A stretch of DNA of 64,000 bases from an uncultured Gardnerella sp. (lineage in GTDB: Bacteria > Actinomycetota > Actinomycetes > Actinomycetales > Bifidobacteriaceae), in NCBI GenBank assembly GCA_947088155.1, contig CAMUFL010000007.1, positions 1-64,000 of the forward strand, given 5' to 3'. A model generated the notes under the pieces. That model made no database searches, had not been told where the DNA came from, and saw only the letters and a program-made list of their open reading frames with translations. This document shows, in pieces, positions 34,001-41,698 of the stretch (its first letter is position 1; every line of letters starts with the position of its first letter). Position numbers and translations under genes: made by a program.

Positions 34001-37000
34001 CGTGCGTGGCGAAAATCTTGCGCAACTTTCTACGGATCCTGCAAAGAATACTGCTGCAGCTGACGCTTTAATCGACGCAGCAATTGCGCAGGTTGCTCAA
34101 GCTCACGGCGTTAGTGTTTCCAAGCCTGGTGCTGCTGGCGCCGCCGGCGGTGCTGTGGTTGATTCTGCAGCTCTTGACGCTTTCGCTCAGCAGGTTGTTG
34201 GTGCTGACGGCGTGCTTGCCGCAACCGCTAAGTTTGTTTTAGCAAAGCTCGGTGTTGAGGCTCCTCAAGCGGAAACCGAAGCTGACGAAAATGCGGCTGT
34301 TGTTGCTGCTGTTGAAGCTGAACTTGGTGCGGATTGGCCAAAGCAGGTGGAGCCTCGATTTGATGAGCGAAAGGCGATTCTTTTCGACGATCGTTGGGCT
34401 TCTGCTCGCGAAGACGTTGCGCGCTTGTACTACGAGCATGCAGTAAAGAATGAAGATGTGCAACCAGATGAAGTTTCTGCAATTGCAAGTCGATTCGGCA
34501 GCTTCTTAAGTGCAGGTTCGGCTGTAGCTTCGGAAGCTGAATGGTTTGAAAGTGCTGCTAAGTCGCGCGGACTCAAAAATCTTGCAACCATATTTAACGG
34601 TATTTCTTGCGATGCGCGCACGAAACTTTCGCAAAGTAACGCTTCTGAAGATGCTGCTTACGCAACTCGTTTCGCGGGAGAAGTTGCGGTTGTAACAGGC
34701 GTTGCGCCGAACTCAATCGCAGCTCGCGTAGTAACAGGCTTGCTTAAGGGCGGTGCGACGGTTATTGCAACTTCGCACAGCTTCAAGCCGAGCGTAAAGT
34801 CTTGGGCAAAGAAAGCGTATCGCGAAAACGCTTCGATGGGCGCAAAACTTTGGCTTGTGCCAGCAAACTTGTCTAGCTACCGCGATGTTGACGCGCTTGT
34901 GAAGTGGGTTGGCACGGTTTCGAAGAAAGTAAGCGGCGCAACTACCACAATTTTGAAGCCTGCTTACGAGCCGAGCATGTTCTTCCCGTTCGCAGCGCCT
35001 CCAGTTCACGGCACTTTGGCTGATTCCGGTTCGCTTTTTGAATCGCAATCTCGCTTAATGCTTTGGGGCGTGGAGCGCGCAATCGCTGGATTTGCGCAGA
35101 TTGGAGCAGATACGGATGTGCAACATCGTATGCACGTTGTGTTACCTGGCTCTCCAAACCGCGGTATGTTTGGCGGCGACGGCGCTTACGGCGAAGTCAA
35201 GAGCGCGTTTGATGCGATTGTGAATCGTGCGCATGCGGAAAGCGTGTGGTCGGATCGCGTGACTTTCGCTCATCCAAAGATTGGTTGGGTGCGCGGAACC
35301 GGCTTAATGGGCGGAAACGATCCGTTGGTTGCTGTAGTTGAGCGTCACGGATTAACTACCTACTCTACGCAAGAAATGGCAGATCGTTTGCTTGATTTGT
35401 GCACTCGCGAGGCGCGTAAGCAGGCTGCGATTGCGCCTTTGGACGTAGACTTTACGGGCGGATTAGGCAAGGAGCCTCTTGATTTGAACGCGCTTCGTGC
35501 AGAAGCGTTGGAAGATCAAAAGCGTGCGGAAGCTGCGGAAGAAGCTGTTGAAAATGCGGCGGAATCTTCTGCCGAATCTTCTGCTAAATCAACTGCTAAA
35601 TCAACCAACAAAGCACTCCCAACTCCTTACGTACCAACTCAGCCACAAGTCAACTTGTCTGATTGGAAGAACGTAACAGCGCGTCCGGAAGACGAAATCG
35701 TAATCGTATCAGTCGGCGAGCTTGGACCGTGGGGTTCCGGACGTACTCGTTTCGAAGCAGAGCTTGGAATTAAGGAAGACGGTTCCGTAAAACTTTCTGC
35801 AGGAGCAGTACTGGAATTGGCTTGGAATATGGGCTTGCTTACTTGGCAAGACTCGCCAAAGCCGGGCTGGTACGATGCCGACGGCACGCTTGTGCCAGAA
35901 GAAGATATTGCAGAAAAGTACGCTGACGAAGTAGTAGCGCGTTCCGGAATTCGACCATTCGAAACCGGCATGGGCGGCGACTACAAGGAAGGCGCGAACG
36001 AAGAAGAAGCAGAAATCTTCCTCGACCACGACGTAAGCTTCAGCGTACCAACAGAAACGATTGCGCGCGAATACGTGGCACTCGACGAAGCACATACTGC
36101 GATTGCTCGCGATGCCGAATCGGGAGAGTGGACTGTTACTCGCAAGGCAGGTTCCATGATTCGCGTGCCGCGTAGGGCTGCGATGACCAGAACCGTCGGC
36201 GGACAATTCCCTAAGGGCTTCGACCCGCTCAAGTGGGGAATTCCAGCTTCGATGGTTGGAAGCGTTGACAAGATTGCGTTGTGGAATATCGTCACAACTG
36301 TAGACGCTTACATTTCCGCCGGTTTCACACCTTCGGAGATTCTGCAAGCTGTGCATCCGTCACTTGTTGCTTCCACGCAAGGCACCGGTTTTGGCGGCAT
36401 GAGCTCAATGCGAAAACTGTACTTGGATCGCTTCCTTAACCACGAAATCCCAACCGACGTGCTGCAAGAAGCGTTACCAAACGTTGTTGCAGCGCACGTA
36501 ATGCAAACTTATATCGGCGGCTACGGAAATATGGTTCAGCCGGTGTCGGCTTGCGCAACTGCGGCGGTTTCGCTCGAAGAAGGCGTCGATAAGATTGCGC
36601 TCGGCAAAGCGGACTTCGTAGTAACTGGCGCAATCGACGATATTGGCGTGGAATCTGTGGTCGGCTTCGGCAACATGAACGCAACTGCCAATAGCGAAGA
36701 AATGTACGCGAAGGGCATAAGTCCACGATTCTTCTCGCGTGCGAACGATCGCAGACGCGGCGGCTTCCTCGAGTCTCAAGGCGGCGGCACGATTCTGGTT
36801 ACGCGCGGCGATATTGCGCTTAAGCTTGGCTTGCCGGTTGCTGGCGTGGTTGGTTTCATTCACTCCTACGCTGACGGCATTCACACCTCCATTCCTGCTC
36901 CGGGCTTGGGTGCTTTGGCTGCAGGTATGGGCGGCGCAAAGTCTAAGCTCGTGCGCGATTTGGCGGCGCTTGGCGTGACTCCGGACGATATTGCAGTGGT

Positions 37001-37649
37001 TTCTAAGCACGATACTTCCACGAATGCCAACGATCCGAACGAATCCGAGCTGCACAATACTCTTGCGCACGCAATCGGACGCACGGACGGAAATCCGCTG
37101 TTCGTAATCAGCCAAAAGACGCTAACCGGACACGCAAAGGGCGGCGCGTGCATCTTCCAAATCAACGGTTTGACGCAGCTGTTTAGAAGTGGCGTAATTC
37201 CGGCGAATGCGTCGCTTGATTGCGTGGATCCTAAGCTTGCGCGCGACGATCACATGGTTTGGTTGCGTGAGCCGATGCGCGTTGGTGATGGTGCTGGAGC
37301 TTGTGCGGTTAAGGCTGCGCTCGCAACTTCGCTCGGCTTCGGCCATGTGAGTGGATTCGTGGCACTGGTTCACCCTGGTGCTTTCGAAGCTGCTGTGGCT
37401 GCTGCCGACGGCACTGAGGCGCTGGAGGAGTGGCGAAAGAGTGCGAATGCGCGCTTGGCGGCTGGCCAGAGAAGGCTTGAGGAAGGCATGATGGGCCACG
37501 CGCCGCTGTTTGAGCCGGTGGAAAATCGCCGCTTGCTGAAGAACGGCACGCGCCTTCCGGACGGCACTCGCTACGACGGTCACGAAGCAGAAAAGGCGAT
37601 GCTGCTTAATCCTGATGCGCGCCTTAACGCGAACGGCTACTACTGCTGA
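28056..37649 (+). CDS. fas: Type I fatty-acid synthase
   Basis: A 3197-residue multienzyme that makes long acyl-CoAs from acetyl- and malonyl-CoA. Domains in order: acetyl transferase with GHSQG (Ser121), enoyl reductase with LLAGMTPTTVEPE, dehydratase (hot-dog, FNPIHTSKRGA), malonyl/palmitoyl transferase with FAGHSLGEY (Ser1493), an Ala/Pro/Ser linker, ACP with the phosphopantetheine site in NGVSSRRNQ (probably Ser1881), ketoreductase with VAVVTGVAPNS, and ketosynthase with VSACATAA (Cys2833) and GHAKGGA. This matches fused fungal Fas beta plus alpha, as in Bifidobacterium and mycobacteria. A second low-complexity Ser/Ala/Lys insert lies between KR and KS. GAGAAGGAAATATT precedes the ATG. 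acpS lies just downstream, convergent. Confidence 0.97.
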   Translation: MTTYFFDQLANAPHALTFAGQSTPWVDSLKELGKDEELNAELHEYEAGAKALLAPIYAELLANAGGDMNVFDALENKHINAANALLSVPGITLAQLGAVRDLTNLGYNFEVNKPCAVLGHSQGVIAAEIVKARLKAKSWQKARPQIEELLAIAYLIGAAGDRESRMLEITGDGERTPMLSLKGITKKQAEALIARVERTRGEISIAVKNANNHMVFAGYPEDMEAVLNEAQKEAKRSKKLREMKVRGGAVFAPVAEYLDVTVPFHSPMLQPAVEQVEAWANEAGLNAAVARELADAVLVTPVDWAAQIGEVLEQNDARSLWILDMGPSEVLGKLTGVLVQGTGAGVVEAATMRSRAELSTADSASEPQRTGCWADFAPRVINTPSGRKVLTKFSKLTGKAPVLLAGMTPTTVEPEIVAAAANAGYWAELAGGGQVTAEVFDRHMKSLEKQLREGATIEFNAMFMDRYLWNLQFGSKRIVAKKRQSGAPIDGVVISAGIPELDEAKELVASLQKDGFPYVTFKPGTVDQIRQVVRIAKAVAPATIIVQVEGGAAGGHHSWESLDDLLITTYAQVRECDNLVLVAGGGIGTPSRAADYISGDWAREYGLPNMPVDAVMIGTAAMTAKEAHTSPEVKRMLVETPGIVMPKASSVEGFDEDPFAPMGERWVPSGKVVGGVTSGLSHLHADIYELENASARCGRLLVHMMKHPEELETRRDEVIAALNSTAKPYFGDVESMTYAQFAQRFLDLAYPWVDPTYADRYLHLLQRIEARLVSQDSGEFTSILPSRAQVSEKPQAALDALLQALPQAREMNVVPMDAAWFPTLVREYPKPMPFVPVIDNDLLRWWGQDQLWQSEDSRYSADAVRVIPGPISVAGITTMDEPIADILGRFEKAMLNRAESAGNAGSTGSADNSAKNNANQSAFSQIAAATNVEAYVRACPNISWVGHVTANPAYGSAIGDENYVITVTSTNNDVISLDLDIKLDTFWDNQENQENKEAKNSAKTLANSAKRKHAVRDIVIPLTVDASKAGSIPVVDRERLPKHVYEMLAATAGIGNTAITGDVLDAMPKVERVKEDGSLAKLPEDLLEEGYRDFPFGLVHSSYTFSRNLGIDHESATAGRLPDGLLASRIVPDALVGPAWPTIYSALGSVMVDGYPIIEGLLNAVHLDHLVELDVDAEDFRKYVDKRINLLGWAEPYAESASGRVVTIHVVHTAADGTRLAHETERFAIRGRSFSNALPEPAAEYGDAEGLHGYEIEDTPRRALRRVVVRAPHDMTAFARTSGDFNPIHTSKRGAAISGLSAPLVHGMWLSATAQHVAQALDEKGARYELIGWSYNMYGMVQLDDEVEITVERVGKVRRGGLALEVTCRVDGQIVSKASALTRAPRAAFVYPGQGIQKQGMSLDERAKSPAVRETWERADKLTREKLGFSILAVVRDNPKELTAHGVTYRHPEGLLNLTQFTQVALATVAFAQTARLREAGCDIWPAYFAGHSLGEYNALSSFAQIIPLETVLELVFHRGSTMHHLIERDEKGRSNYRMGALRPNQFGVGDEGVNAYVEGISKATGEFLQIVNYNLAGQQYAIAGTIKGLKALQADASKRAKEYGGKPPFMLVPGIDVPFHSRILRKGVPEFRDKLDSLLPKYIDYSVLVDRYIPNLVACPFELTREFAQKILDVVPSERIEAALEDEATWKSYAEDEQKLGRLLLTELLSWQFASPVRWIETQALMFADRARGGLGVEEYVEVGLGNAPTLANLGAKTLALPEFSGEKVTVYNVGRDEGRVYMTDTDSLVPEVFDEEDSATEAAPAAAAASSAVASAAPATASTAAPATAPASAAASGPVADLPFKASDAISMLIAYSAKIRLDQIGDTDTTDTLTNGVSSRRNQLLMDISSELGVASVDGAAEAPMSALRKLVDSVAPRYKAFGAVLSDIVRERLRALFGAAGVKPAQIDKRISEVWQLGEGWRAHVLAALVLQTREGASVRGENLAQLSTDPAKNTAAADALIDAAIAQVAQAHGVSVSKPGAAGAAGGAVVDSAALDAFAQQVVGADGVLAATAKFVLAKLGVEAPQAETEADENAAVVAAVEAELGADWPKQVEPRFDERKAILFDDRWASAREDVARLYYEHAVKNEDVQPDEVSAIASRFGSFLSAGSAVASEAEWFESAAKSRGLKNLATIFNGISCDARTKLSQSNASEDAAYATRFAGEVAVVTGVAPNSIAARVVTGLLKGGATVIATSHSFKPSVKSWAKKAYRENASMGAKLWLVPANLSSYRDVDALVKWVGTVSKKVSGATTTILKPAYEPSMFFPFAAPPVHGTLADSGSLFESQSRLMLWGVERAIAGFAQIGADTDVQHRMHVVLPGSPNRGMFGGDGAYGEVKSAFDAIVNRAHAESVWSDRVTFAHPKIGWVRGTGLMGGNDPLVAVVERHGLTTYSTQEMADRLLDLCTREARKQAAIAPLDVDFTGGLGKEPLDLNALRAEALEDQKRAEAAEEAVENAAESSAESSAKSTAKSTNKALPTPYVPTQPQVNLSDWKNVTARPEDEIVIVSVGELGPWGSGRTRFEAELGIKEDGSVKLSAGAVLELAWNMGLLTWQDSPKPGWYDADGTLVPEEDIAEKYADEVVARSGIRPFETGMGGDYKEGANEEEAEIFLDHDVSFSVPTETIAREYVALDEAHTAIARDAESGEWTVTRKAGSMIRVPRRAAMTRTVGGQFPKGFDPLKWGIPASMVGSVDKIALWNIVTTVDAYISAGFTPSEILQAVHPSLVASTQGTGFGGMSSMRKLYLDRFLNHEIPTDVLQEALPNVVAAHVMQTYIGGYGNMVQPVSACATAAVSLEEGVDKIALGKADFVVTGAIDDIGVESVVGFGNMNATANSEEMYAKGISPRFFSRANDRRRGGFLESQGGGTILVTRGDIALKLGLPVAGVVGFIHSYADGIHTSIPAPGLGALAAGMGGAKSKLVRDLAALGVTPDDIAVVSKHDTSTNANDPNESELHNTLAHAIGRTDGNPLFVISQKTLTGHAKGGACIFQINGLTQLFRSGVIPANASLDCVDPKLARDDHMVWLREPMRVGDGAGACAVKAALATSLGFGHVSGFVALVHPGAFEAAVAAADGTEALEEWRKSANARLAAGQRRLEEGMMGHAPLFEPVENRRLLKNGTRLPDGTRYDGHEAEKAMLLNPDARLNANGYYC

Positions 37650-37686
37650 GCGGCTGTTATTGCTGAGCTGTTGCTTTAGCTGGTTT

Positions 37687-37950
37687 TGACTACAAACGCC
37701 GGGGAATTTTCTCCGGCGTTTGCGTTCTAACCTGCTTCGCGCTGACATGTAACATTTGCGGGAGATAGTTTCGACTGTTTCTTTACGCTCGTGTAAAGTA
37801 ATTGTCGTTTTTTGGCGAGATTTCGTTATTTTCTGTACAGCGCTGTAAAGAAAAAATCGTTTTTTGGTTGGATTGCGTTTTTTCTTTACGTGGCTGTAAA
37901 GTAATTGTCGCTTTGGTGGAACATTTGCCGGGGAATTTCAGGAAGTTTGC
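37687..37950. repeat. Mixed 53-bp (B) and 52-bp (C) array between fas and acpS
   Basis: A family B hairpin (CAAACGCCGG/CCGGCGTTTG, 10 bp perfect, 37693-37722) is followed by three family C units from about 37768 with TTTAC or GTAC..GTAAAG stems, and another family B fragment (GGAACATTTGCCGGGGAATT) at 37918. The genes on each side are convergent, so the stems probably also end both transcripts. Confidence 0.85.
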
Positions 37951-37952
37951 GG

Positions 37953-38573
37953 CTACAGGATTTCGAGCATGGCAACAGCGGAGGCGATTGCAGTATTATT
38001 CTGCACCGATCCGTCGTGCGTTAGCGAGATATGCCAGCGAATTGTGTTACGAATATCCGCAGTAGTATTCGGAATATTATTAAGTCCAGCAAGTCTATTT
38101 GAATCCGCAAGTTCCGCAAGTTTCGCAAGTTCCGCGAGTCTCGCAAGTTTCGCAAGTTCCGTAGTGTTGCTAGGTTCCGCAAGTTTTTGCGAAAGCGACG
38201 CGCAAAGCTTATTCTGTACTTCTTGTGCAAGTTGCACGCGCGGACAGCCATGCGAATCGTCAAGAATCTCAATACCAGACCATGGCATGTTATCGAGAGT
38301 ATATGGGTAGTCAGTGGTGTAGCCGGTTGTGCAGTCGGTATTGCAGTCGGTATTGTCCCATGCCAACGCTTCGCACCACGCCTTAATCACGGCTTCTTTC
38401 CCTGCCCAACGCGCCGCAATATGCAAAGCCTCATCGTCGTGCTTCATATCAGAACGTAAACTGCACTGTCGGAGTTCGCGCACGGAAAACAGCGCGCGCC
38501 AACCATTGCCTTCGCGCATCTGCTCAGCGAATTGCGCAACATTCACCACATCGTGACCTAATCCTGCAATCAT
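37953..38573 (-). CDS. acpS: Holo-[acyl-carrier-protein] synthase
   Basis: Phosphopantetheinyl transferase expected to activate the ACP domain of Fas I. The 206 residues start MIAGLGHDVVNV, with the metal-binding Asp8, and later carry AARWAGKEAVIKAW with the second catalytic Glu. This is longer than the usual 120-residue AcpS because of a Leu/Ala/Glu/Lys-rich insertion (LAKLARLAELAKLAELAD) encoded by 9-bp repeats of TTTCGCAAG/TTCCGCAAG at 38105-38160. TAAGGAGAGCGC precedes the ATG. It is convergent with fas and ends 303 bp from its stop. Confidence 0.9.
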   Translation of the reverse strand: MIAGLGHDVVNVAQFAEQMREGNGWRALFSVRELRQCSLRSDMKHDDEALHIAARWAGKEAVIKAWCEALAWDNTDCNTDCTTGYTTDYPYTLDNMPWSGIEILDDSHGCPRVQLAQEVQNKLCASLSQKLAEPSNTTELAKLARLAELAKLAELADSNRLAGLNNIPNTTADIRNTIRWHISLTHDGSVQNNTAIASAVAMLEIL

Positions 38574-38646
38574 GCGCTCTCCTTACTAATCTGCGCTCAC
38601 AACTTAGGCTATACTACTGGGAATACTATCGCATTAGTCCGCAGCC

Positions 38647-38780
38647 GTTACTTTCTTTACAACGCTGTAAAGGAACAATCGTTTTTTTTTGCGAGATTTC
38701 GTTACTTTCTTTACAACGTTGTAAAGGAACAATCGCTGCTGTGGAACATTTTGCCGGAAATTTCTCCGGCTTTTGTGATT
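38647..38780. repeat. Family C pair followed by a family B fragment, upstream of tRNA-Gly
   Basis: Two units with TTTACAACGCTGTAAAGGAAC-type stems (38647-38700 is 54 bp because of a 9-T run) and a family B end with CCGGAAATTTCTCCGG at 38753. This is the only paired array in the window that sits between divergent genes. Confidence 0.8.
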
Positions 38781-38823
38781 TTGGTGTTTTTGGGACACTG
38801 GTGCAGATTGCGCTCGCGCAAAC

Positions 38824-38852
38824 TTGCCCTATGTCATAAGCTTCTGTATACT
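38824..38852 (+). promoter_or_regulatory. Promoter of tRNA-Gly
   Basis: -35 TTGCCC (38824-38829), 17-bp spacer, -10 TATACT (38847-38852), 18 bp before the tRNA start. Confidence 0.7.
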
Positions 38853-38870
38853 TGAACAAGTTGCTATTTT

Positions 38871-38944
38871 GCGGACGTAGCTCAATGGTAGAGTCTCAGT
38901 CTTCCAAACTGATTACGCGGGTTCGATTCCCGTCGTCCGCTCCA
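38871..38944 (+). tRNA. tRNA-Gly (anticodon TCC)
   Basis: Acceptor GCGGACG pairs with CGTCCGC; the anticodon stem TCAGT/ACTGA holds loop CTTCCAA with anticodon TCC; the T-arm is GGGTTCGATTCCC. The 3' CCA is encoded. Confidence 0.95.
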
Positions 38945-39032
38945 CTCTTAATCTGTTGATTTTTCGCCAGTTTTATGGTGCTGTTGCTAATGTAGTAGCG
39001 AATAAACACGTAAAAACATGTCTGGAGGACTC

Positions 39033-40559
39033 GTGGGACAGATTATCGTGCGTGTGTTGGTCGGGTTAGTTTCAGCGGTTACCGCATTTTCTATGAATGT
39101 TGGTGCGCTTCAACAAATCGCGTCGCCTGTTCGTGCTTCAAAAAGTAGTGTTGTAAAGCCGATTATTCAGCAGCGACCTTCTGGCGTTGTGCGTCAAAGC
39201 TCGCTTTCTTCAAATGAATATGGTGCGCATTGGGGTGATTCTAATGGCACTCCATCGTTTATTGACGGCTTTGGTTCAGCGTTCGTGAATAATGCTAAGG
39301 GCGTTATTGACGTTTCTGAGCATCAGAAAGTAATCGACTGGAATGCTGTAAAAGCTTCTGGCGTTGACGGTGCGATTATTCGCATTAGCTACGGCTGGGG
39401 AAATGGTTACGACAAGCAGGCGTTGCGTAATATTAGCGAGTGCAAGCGTCTTGGTATTCCGTTTGGAATTTACATGTATTCATACGCGGAAAAGCCTGCT
39501 GATGGTGCGGCCGAAGGTGCGGATATTGTTGGTCTTTTAAGAGGAGCAGGAGTTAGCCCTGCGGATTTGACGTACCCTGTTTATTACGATTTGGAAAGAT
39601 GGACTTGGAGCGGCCATCAGCCTCCAACATCGCCTTACGTTTACCAGGATATTGTGGCTTCTTGGTGGAATCAGCTTGTTTCTGCGGGTTACACTAAGCT
39701 TGGCGTTTATTCTTATGCGAATTATTTGAAGGGTCCTCTTAACTCTGTTTACATTCATGATCGCACAAGCTGGGTTGCGAGCTACGGTTCTCGCGTTGGT
39801 TTCCCTATTGTGACTGCGTTGCGCGGTTGGCAGTACACTTCAGATGGAAGTGTTAATGGCATTGAAGGCCGCGTTGATTTGAGCGCGTTTGGCATGTACA
39901 ACGGTGGAGAAATTAACGCTGTTTCGGAGTTTGCAAATTCTAATGGTGTTGATAATTCTCCTCACATGGACTTTACTTGGATTATTCGCGATAGCGACAT
40001 AGCAGTTGGTTCTGCAGTGAGTAATGCTTCCGGCCACCGTTTGGAGTATCGTTGGCTTTCCTATAATTTGTCTACTAAGCAGTGGGAGACTATTTCCGAC
40101 TGGTCTGCCGGCAACTGGGCTTCTTGGGTAACAAGTAATGGTGATTATTGGCTTCATTGCGAAGCCCGTGATGCTTATACGAATTCTGTTGTGGCCAAGA
40201 AGACTATTGCTTTCCGTTATGGAATTAAGAATCCGAAGAATATTAGTTCTTATCAGGATGACAATAATCCTAGCGATCAGAACAGTAATGGCGATTCTGA
40301 TTTTGTTGGTAAAACGGTTGTTGCTAGTACTTACGCCGGTTGGCGTGGGGGTAGTGTTCTTTTGGGCGCTGTTACTAACAATCCTTACGGTTACACTGTT
40401 ATTAAGATTTACGATTATAAAGCTAAGCAGTGGATTTCTCAGTTTAAGGGACCGTGGGCTGTGTGGAATCCTAAGCCGGGTATTTACTGGACTCATTTCG
40501 AAGCTTATTCTGCGGATGGCAAGCTTCAGGATAGTAAGACTTACTGTTTTGGTGTTTGA
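39033..40559 (+). CDS. Secreted GH25 muramidase (lysozyme) with duplicated C-terminal module
   Basis: A peptidoglycan hydrolase of 508 residues if the GTG at 39033 is used, since GGAGGA lies 3 nt before it. The ATG at 39018 has no ribosome site and would add five residues. The N-terminal hydrophobic segment (VRVLVGLVSAVTAFSMNVGA) is a signal peptide or anchor. The GH25 domain (about 88-290) shows GVIDVSEHQ with Asp93, IIRISYGW, and YYDLE with catalytic Asp186 and Glu188. Residues 310-508 are two modules closely similar to those in the CAP-domain protein at 16 kb (RDSDIAVG..NWASWVT..DYWLHCEA and YAGWRGG..NPYGYTVIKIYDYKAK). They probably target the wall. It follows tRNA-Gly and is ended by a strong terminator. 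Confidence 0.9.
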   Translation: MGQIIVRVLVGLVSAVTAFSMNVGALQQIASPVRASKSSVVKPIIQQRPSGVVRQSSLSSNEYGAHWGDSNGTPSFIDGFGSAFVNNAKGVIDVSEHQKVIDWNAVKASGVDGAIIRISYGWGNGYDKQALRNISECKRLGIPFGIYMYSYAEKPADGAAEGADIVGLLRGAGVSPADLTYPVYYDLERWTWSGHQPPTSPYVYQDIVASWWNQLVSAGYTKLGVYSYANYLKGPLNSVYIHDRTSWVASYGSRVGFPIVTALRGWQYTSDGSVNGIEGRVDLSAFGMYNGGEINAVSEFANSNGVDNSPHMDFTWIIRDSDIAVGSAVSNASGHRLEYRWLSYNLSTKQWETISDWSAGNWASWVTSNGDYWLHCEARDAYTNSVVAKKTIAFRYGIKNPKNISSYQDDNNPSDQNSNGDSDFVGKTVVASTYAGWRGGSVLLGAVTNNPYGYTVIKIYDYKAKQWISQFKGPWAVWNPKPGIYWTHFEAYSADGKLQDSKTYCFGV

Positions 40560-40632
40560 TTCTAAGTTTCAGTTGAGTCTTTATTTAGTCTTGGCTAAGT
40601 TTCGGCTAATCATAATTGAAAGTGAATAATAA

Positions 40633-40668
40633 AATGGCCGGGTGCACACAACGCCCGGCCATTTGTTA
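40633..40668 (+). terminator. Rho-independent terminator after the muramidase gene
   Basis: A 10-bp perfect stem AATGGCCGGG / CCCGGCCATT with TTGTTATATTTTT after it. It may work in both directions because rmlA ends on the opposite strand. Confidence 0.9.
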
Positions 40669-40704
40669 TATTTTTACTTCAAATTAATGGTTTATATGCC
40701 AAAT

Positions 40705-40756
40705 TAATAAATATCACTAATAAATATCACTAATAAATATCACTAATAAATACCAC
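40705..40756. repeat. 13-bp tandem repeat, four units, before the rml operon end
   Basis: TAATAAATATCAC three times and TAATAAATACCAC once. It resembles, in length and sequence, the TTAATAAATTTAC repeat at 59.36 kb. Confidence 0.85.
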
Positions 40757-40788
40757 CAATAATATTTACTAATTTCACTTTCGCGCAA

Positions 40789-41688
40789 CTAATCTGCGAA
40801 TAAATCTTTAGATATAATAATACGATTTTCGGCAACCTGCTTTAGATGCTTTCCGTAGTTGCTTTTACCGTATTTTTCAGCAGATTCCATAAGCTGCTCG
40901 CGGTCAATCCACTGATTTTCGTAAGCGATTTCTTCAAGAACAGCAATTGGCAATCCTTGAGCTTTTTCTATAGTGCGCACGAATTCGCCTGCCTCATACA
41001 ACGAATCCATTGTGCCAGTGTCTAGCCACGCGTAGCCTCTGCCGAGCGTCATTACGTTAAGTGAATCGTTTTCAAGATATATTTTGTTAAGATCAGTTAT
41101 TTCTAATTCTCCGCGCGCGGAAGGTTTAACTTGCTTAGCAAATTCAGTTACTCTCGAATCGTAGAAGTATAAGCCTGTAATAGCGTAGTTTGATGCAGGG
41201 TGCTCTGGTTTTTCAACTATGCTGATGGCTTTGTGATTCTCGTCAAATTCCACAACGCCGTAGCGTTCTGGATCGTCAACATAGTATCCGAATACCGTAG
41301 CTCCGTGTTCTACGCGTGCGGCGTGCTTTAGGATACCTCCAAGGCCGTTTCCGTAGAATATATTATCTCCAAGCACAAGAGCGCAGGAGTCGCCGTTTAT
41401 GAACTTTTCTCCAATAATAAACGCTTGCGCTAATCCGTCTGGGGATGGCTGAACTTCATAGGACAAGTTGATGCCGAATTGTTTACCGTCTCCAAGTAAC
41501 TTTTCGAAGTTTGGTAAATCTTTTGGCGTGGAAATCACAAGAATATCCCTAATGCCAGCCATCATAAGCACGCTAAGAGGGTAGTAGACCATTGGCTTAT
41601 CGTACACAGGTAACAGCTGCTTTGATGTTACTGTAGTAAGAGGGTACAGTCGTGTGCCTGATCCGCCGGCGAGAATAATTCCTTTCAT
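40789..41688 (-). CDS. rmlA: Glucose-1-phosphate thymidylyltransferase
   Basis: First step of dTDP-L-rhamnose synthesis: glucose-1-phosphate plus dTTP to dTDP-glucose. The 299 residues open with MKGIILAGGSGTRLYPLTTV and continue with SKQLLPVYDKPMVYYPLS, the nucleotide-binding signature of RmlA. AAAGGACGAATC precedes the ATG, and the start is 10 bp after rmlCD, so it is last in the minus-strand operon wzm-wzt-rmlB-rmlCD-rmlA. Confidence 0.96.
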   Translation of the reverse strand: MKGIILAGGSGTRLYPLTTVTSKQLLPVYDKPMVYYPLSVLMMAGIRDILVISTPKDLPNFEKLLGDGKQFGINLSYEVQPSPDGLAQAFIIGEKFINGDSCALVLGDNIFYGNGLGGILKHAARVEHGATVFGYYVDDPERYGVVEFDENHKAISIVEKPEHPASNYAITGLYFYDSRVTEFAKQVKPSARGELEITDLNKIYLENDSLNVMTLGRGYAWLDTGTMDSLYEAGEFVRTIEKAQGLPIAVLEEIAYENQWIDREQLMESAEKYGKSNYGKHLKQVAENRIIISKDLFAD

Positions 41689-41698
41689 GATTCGTCCT

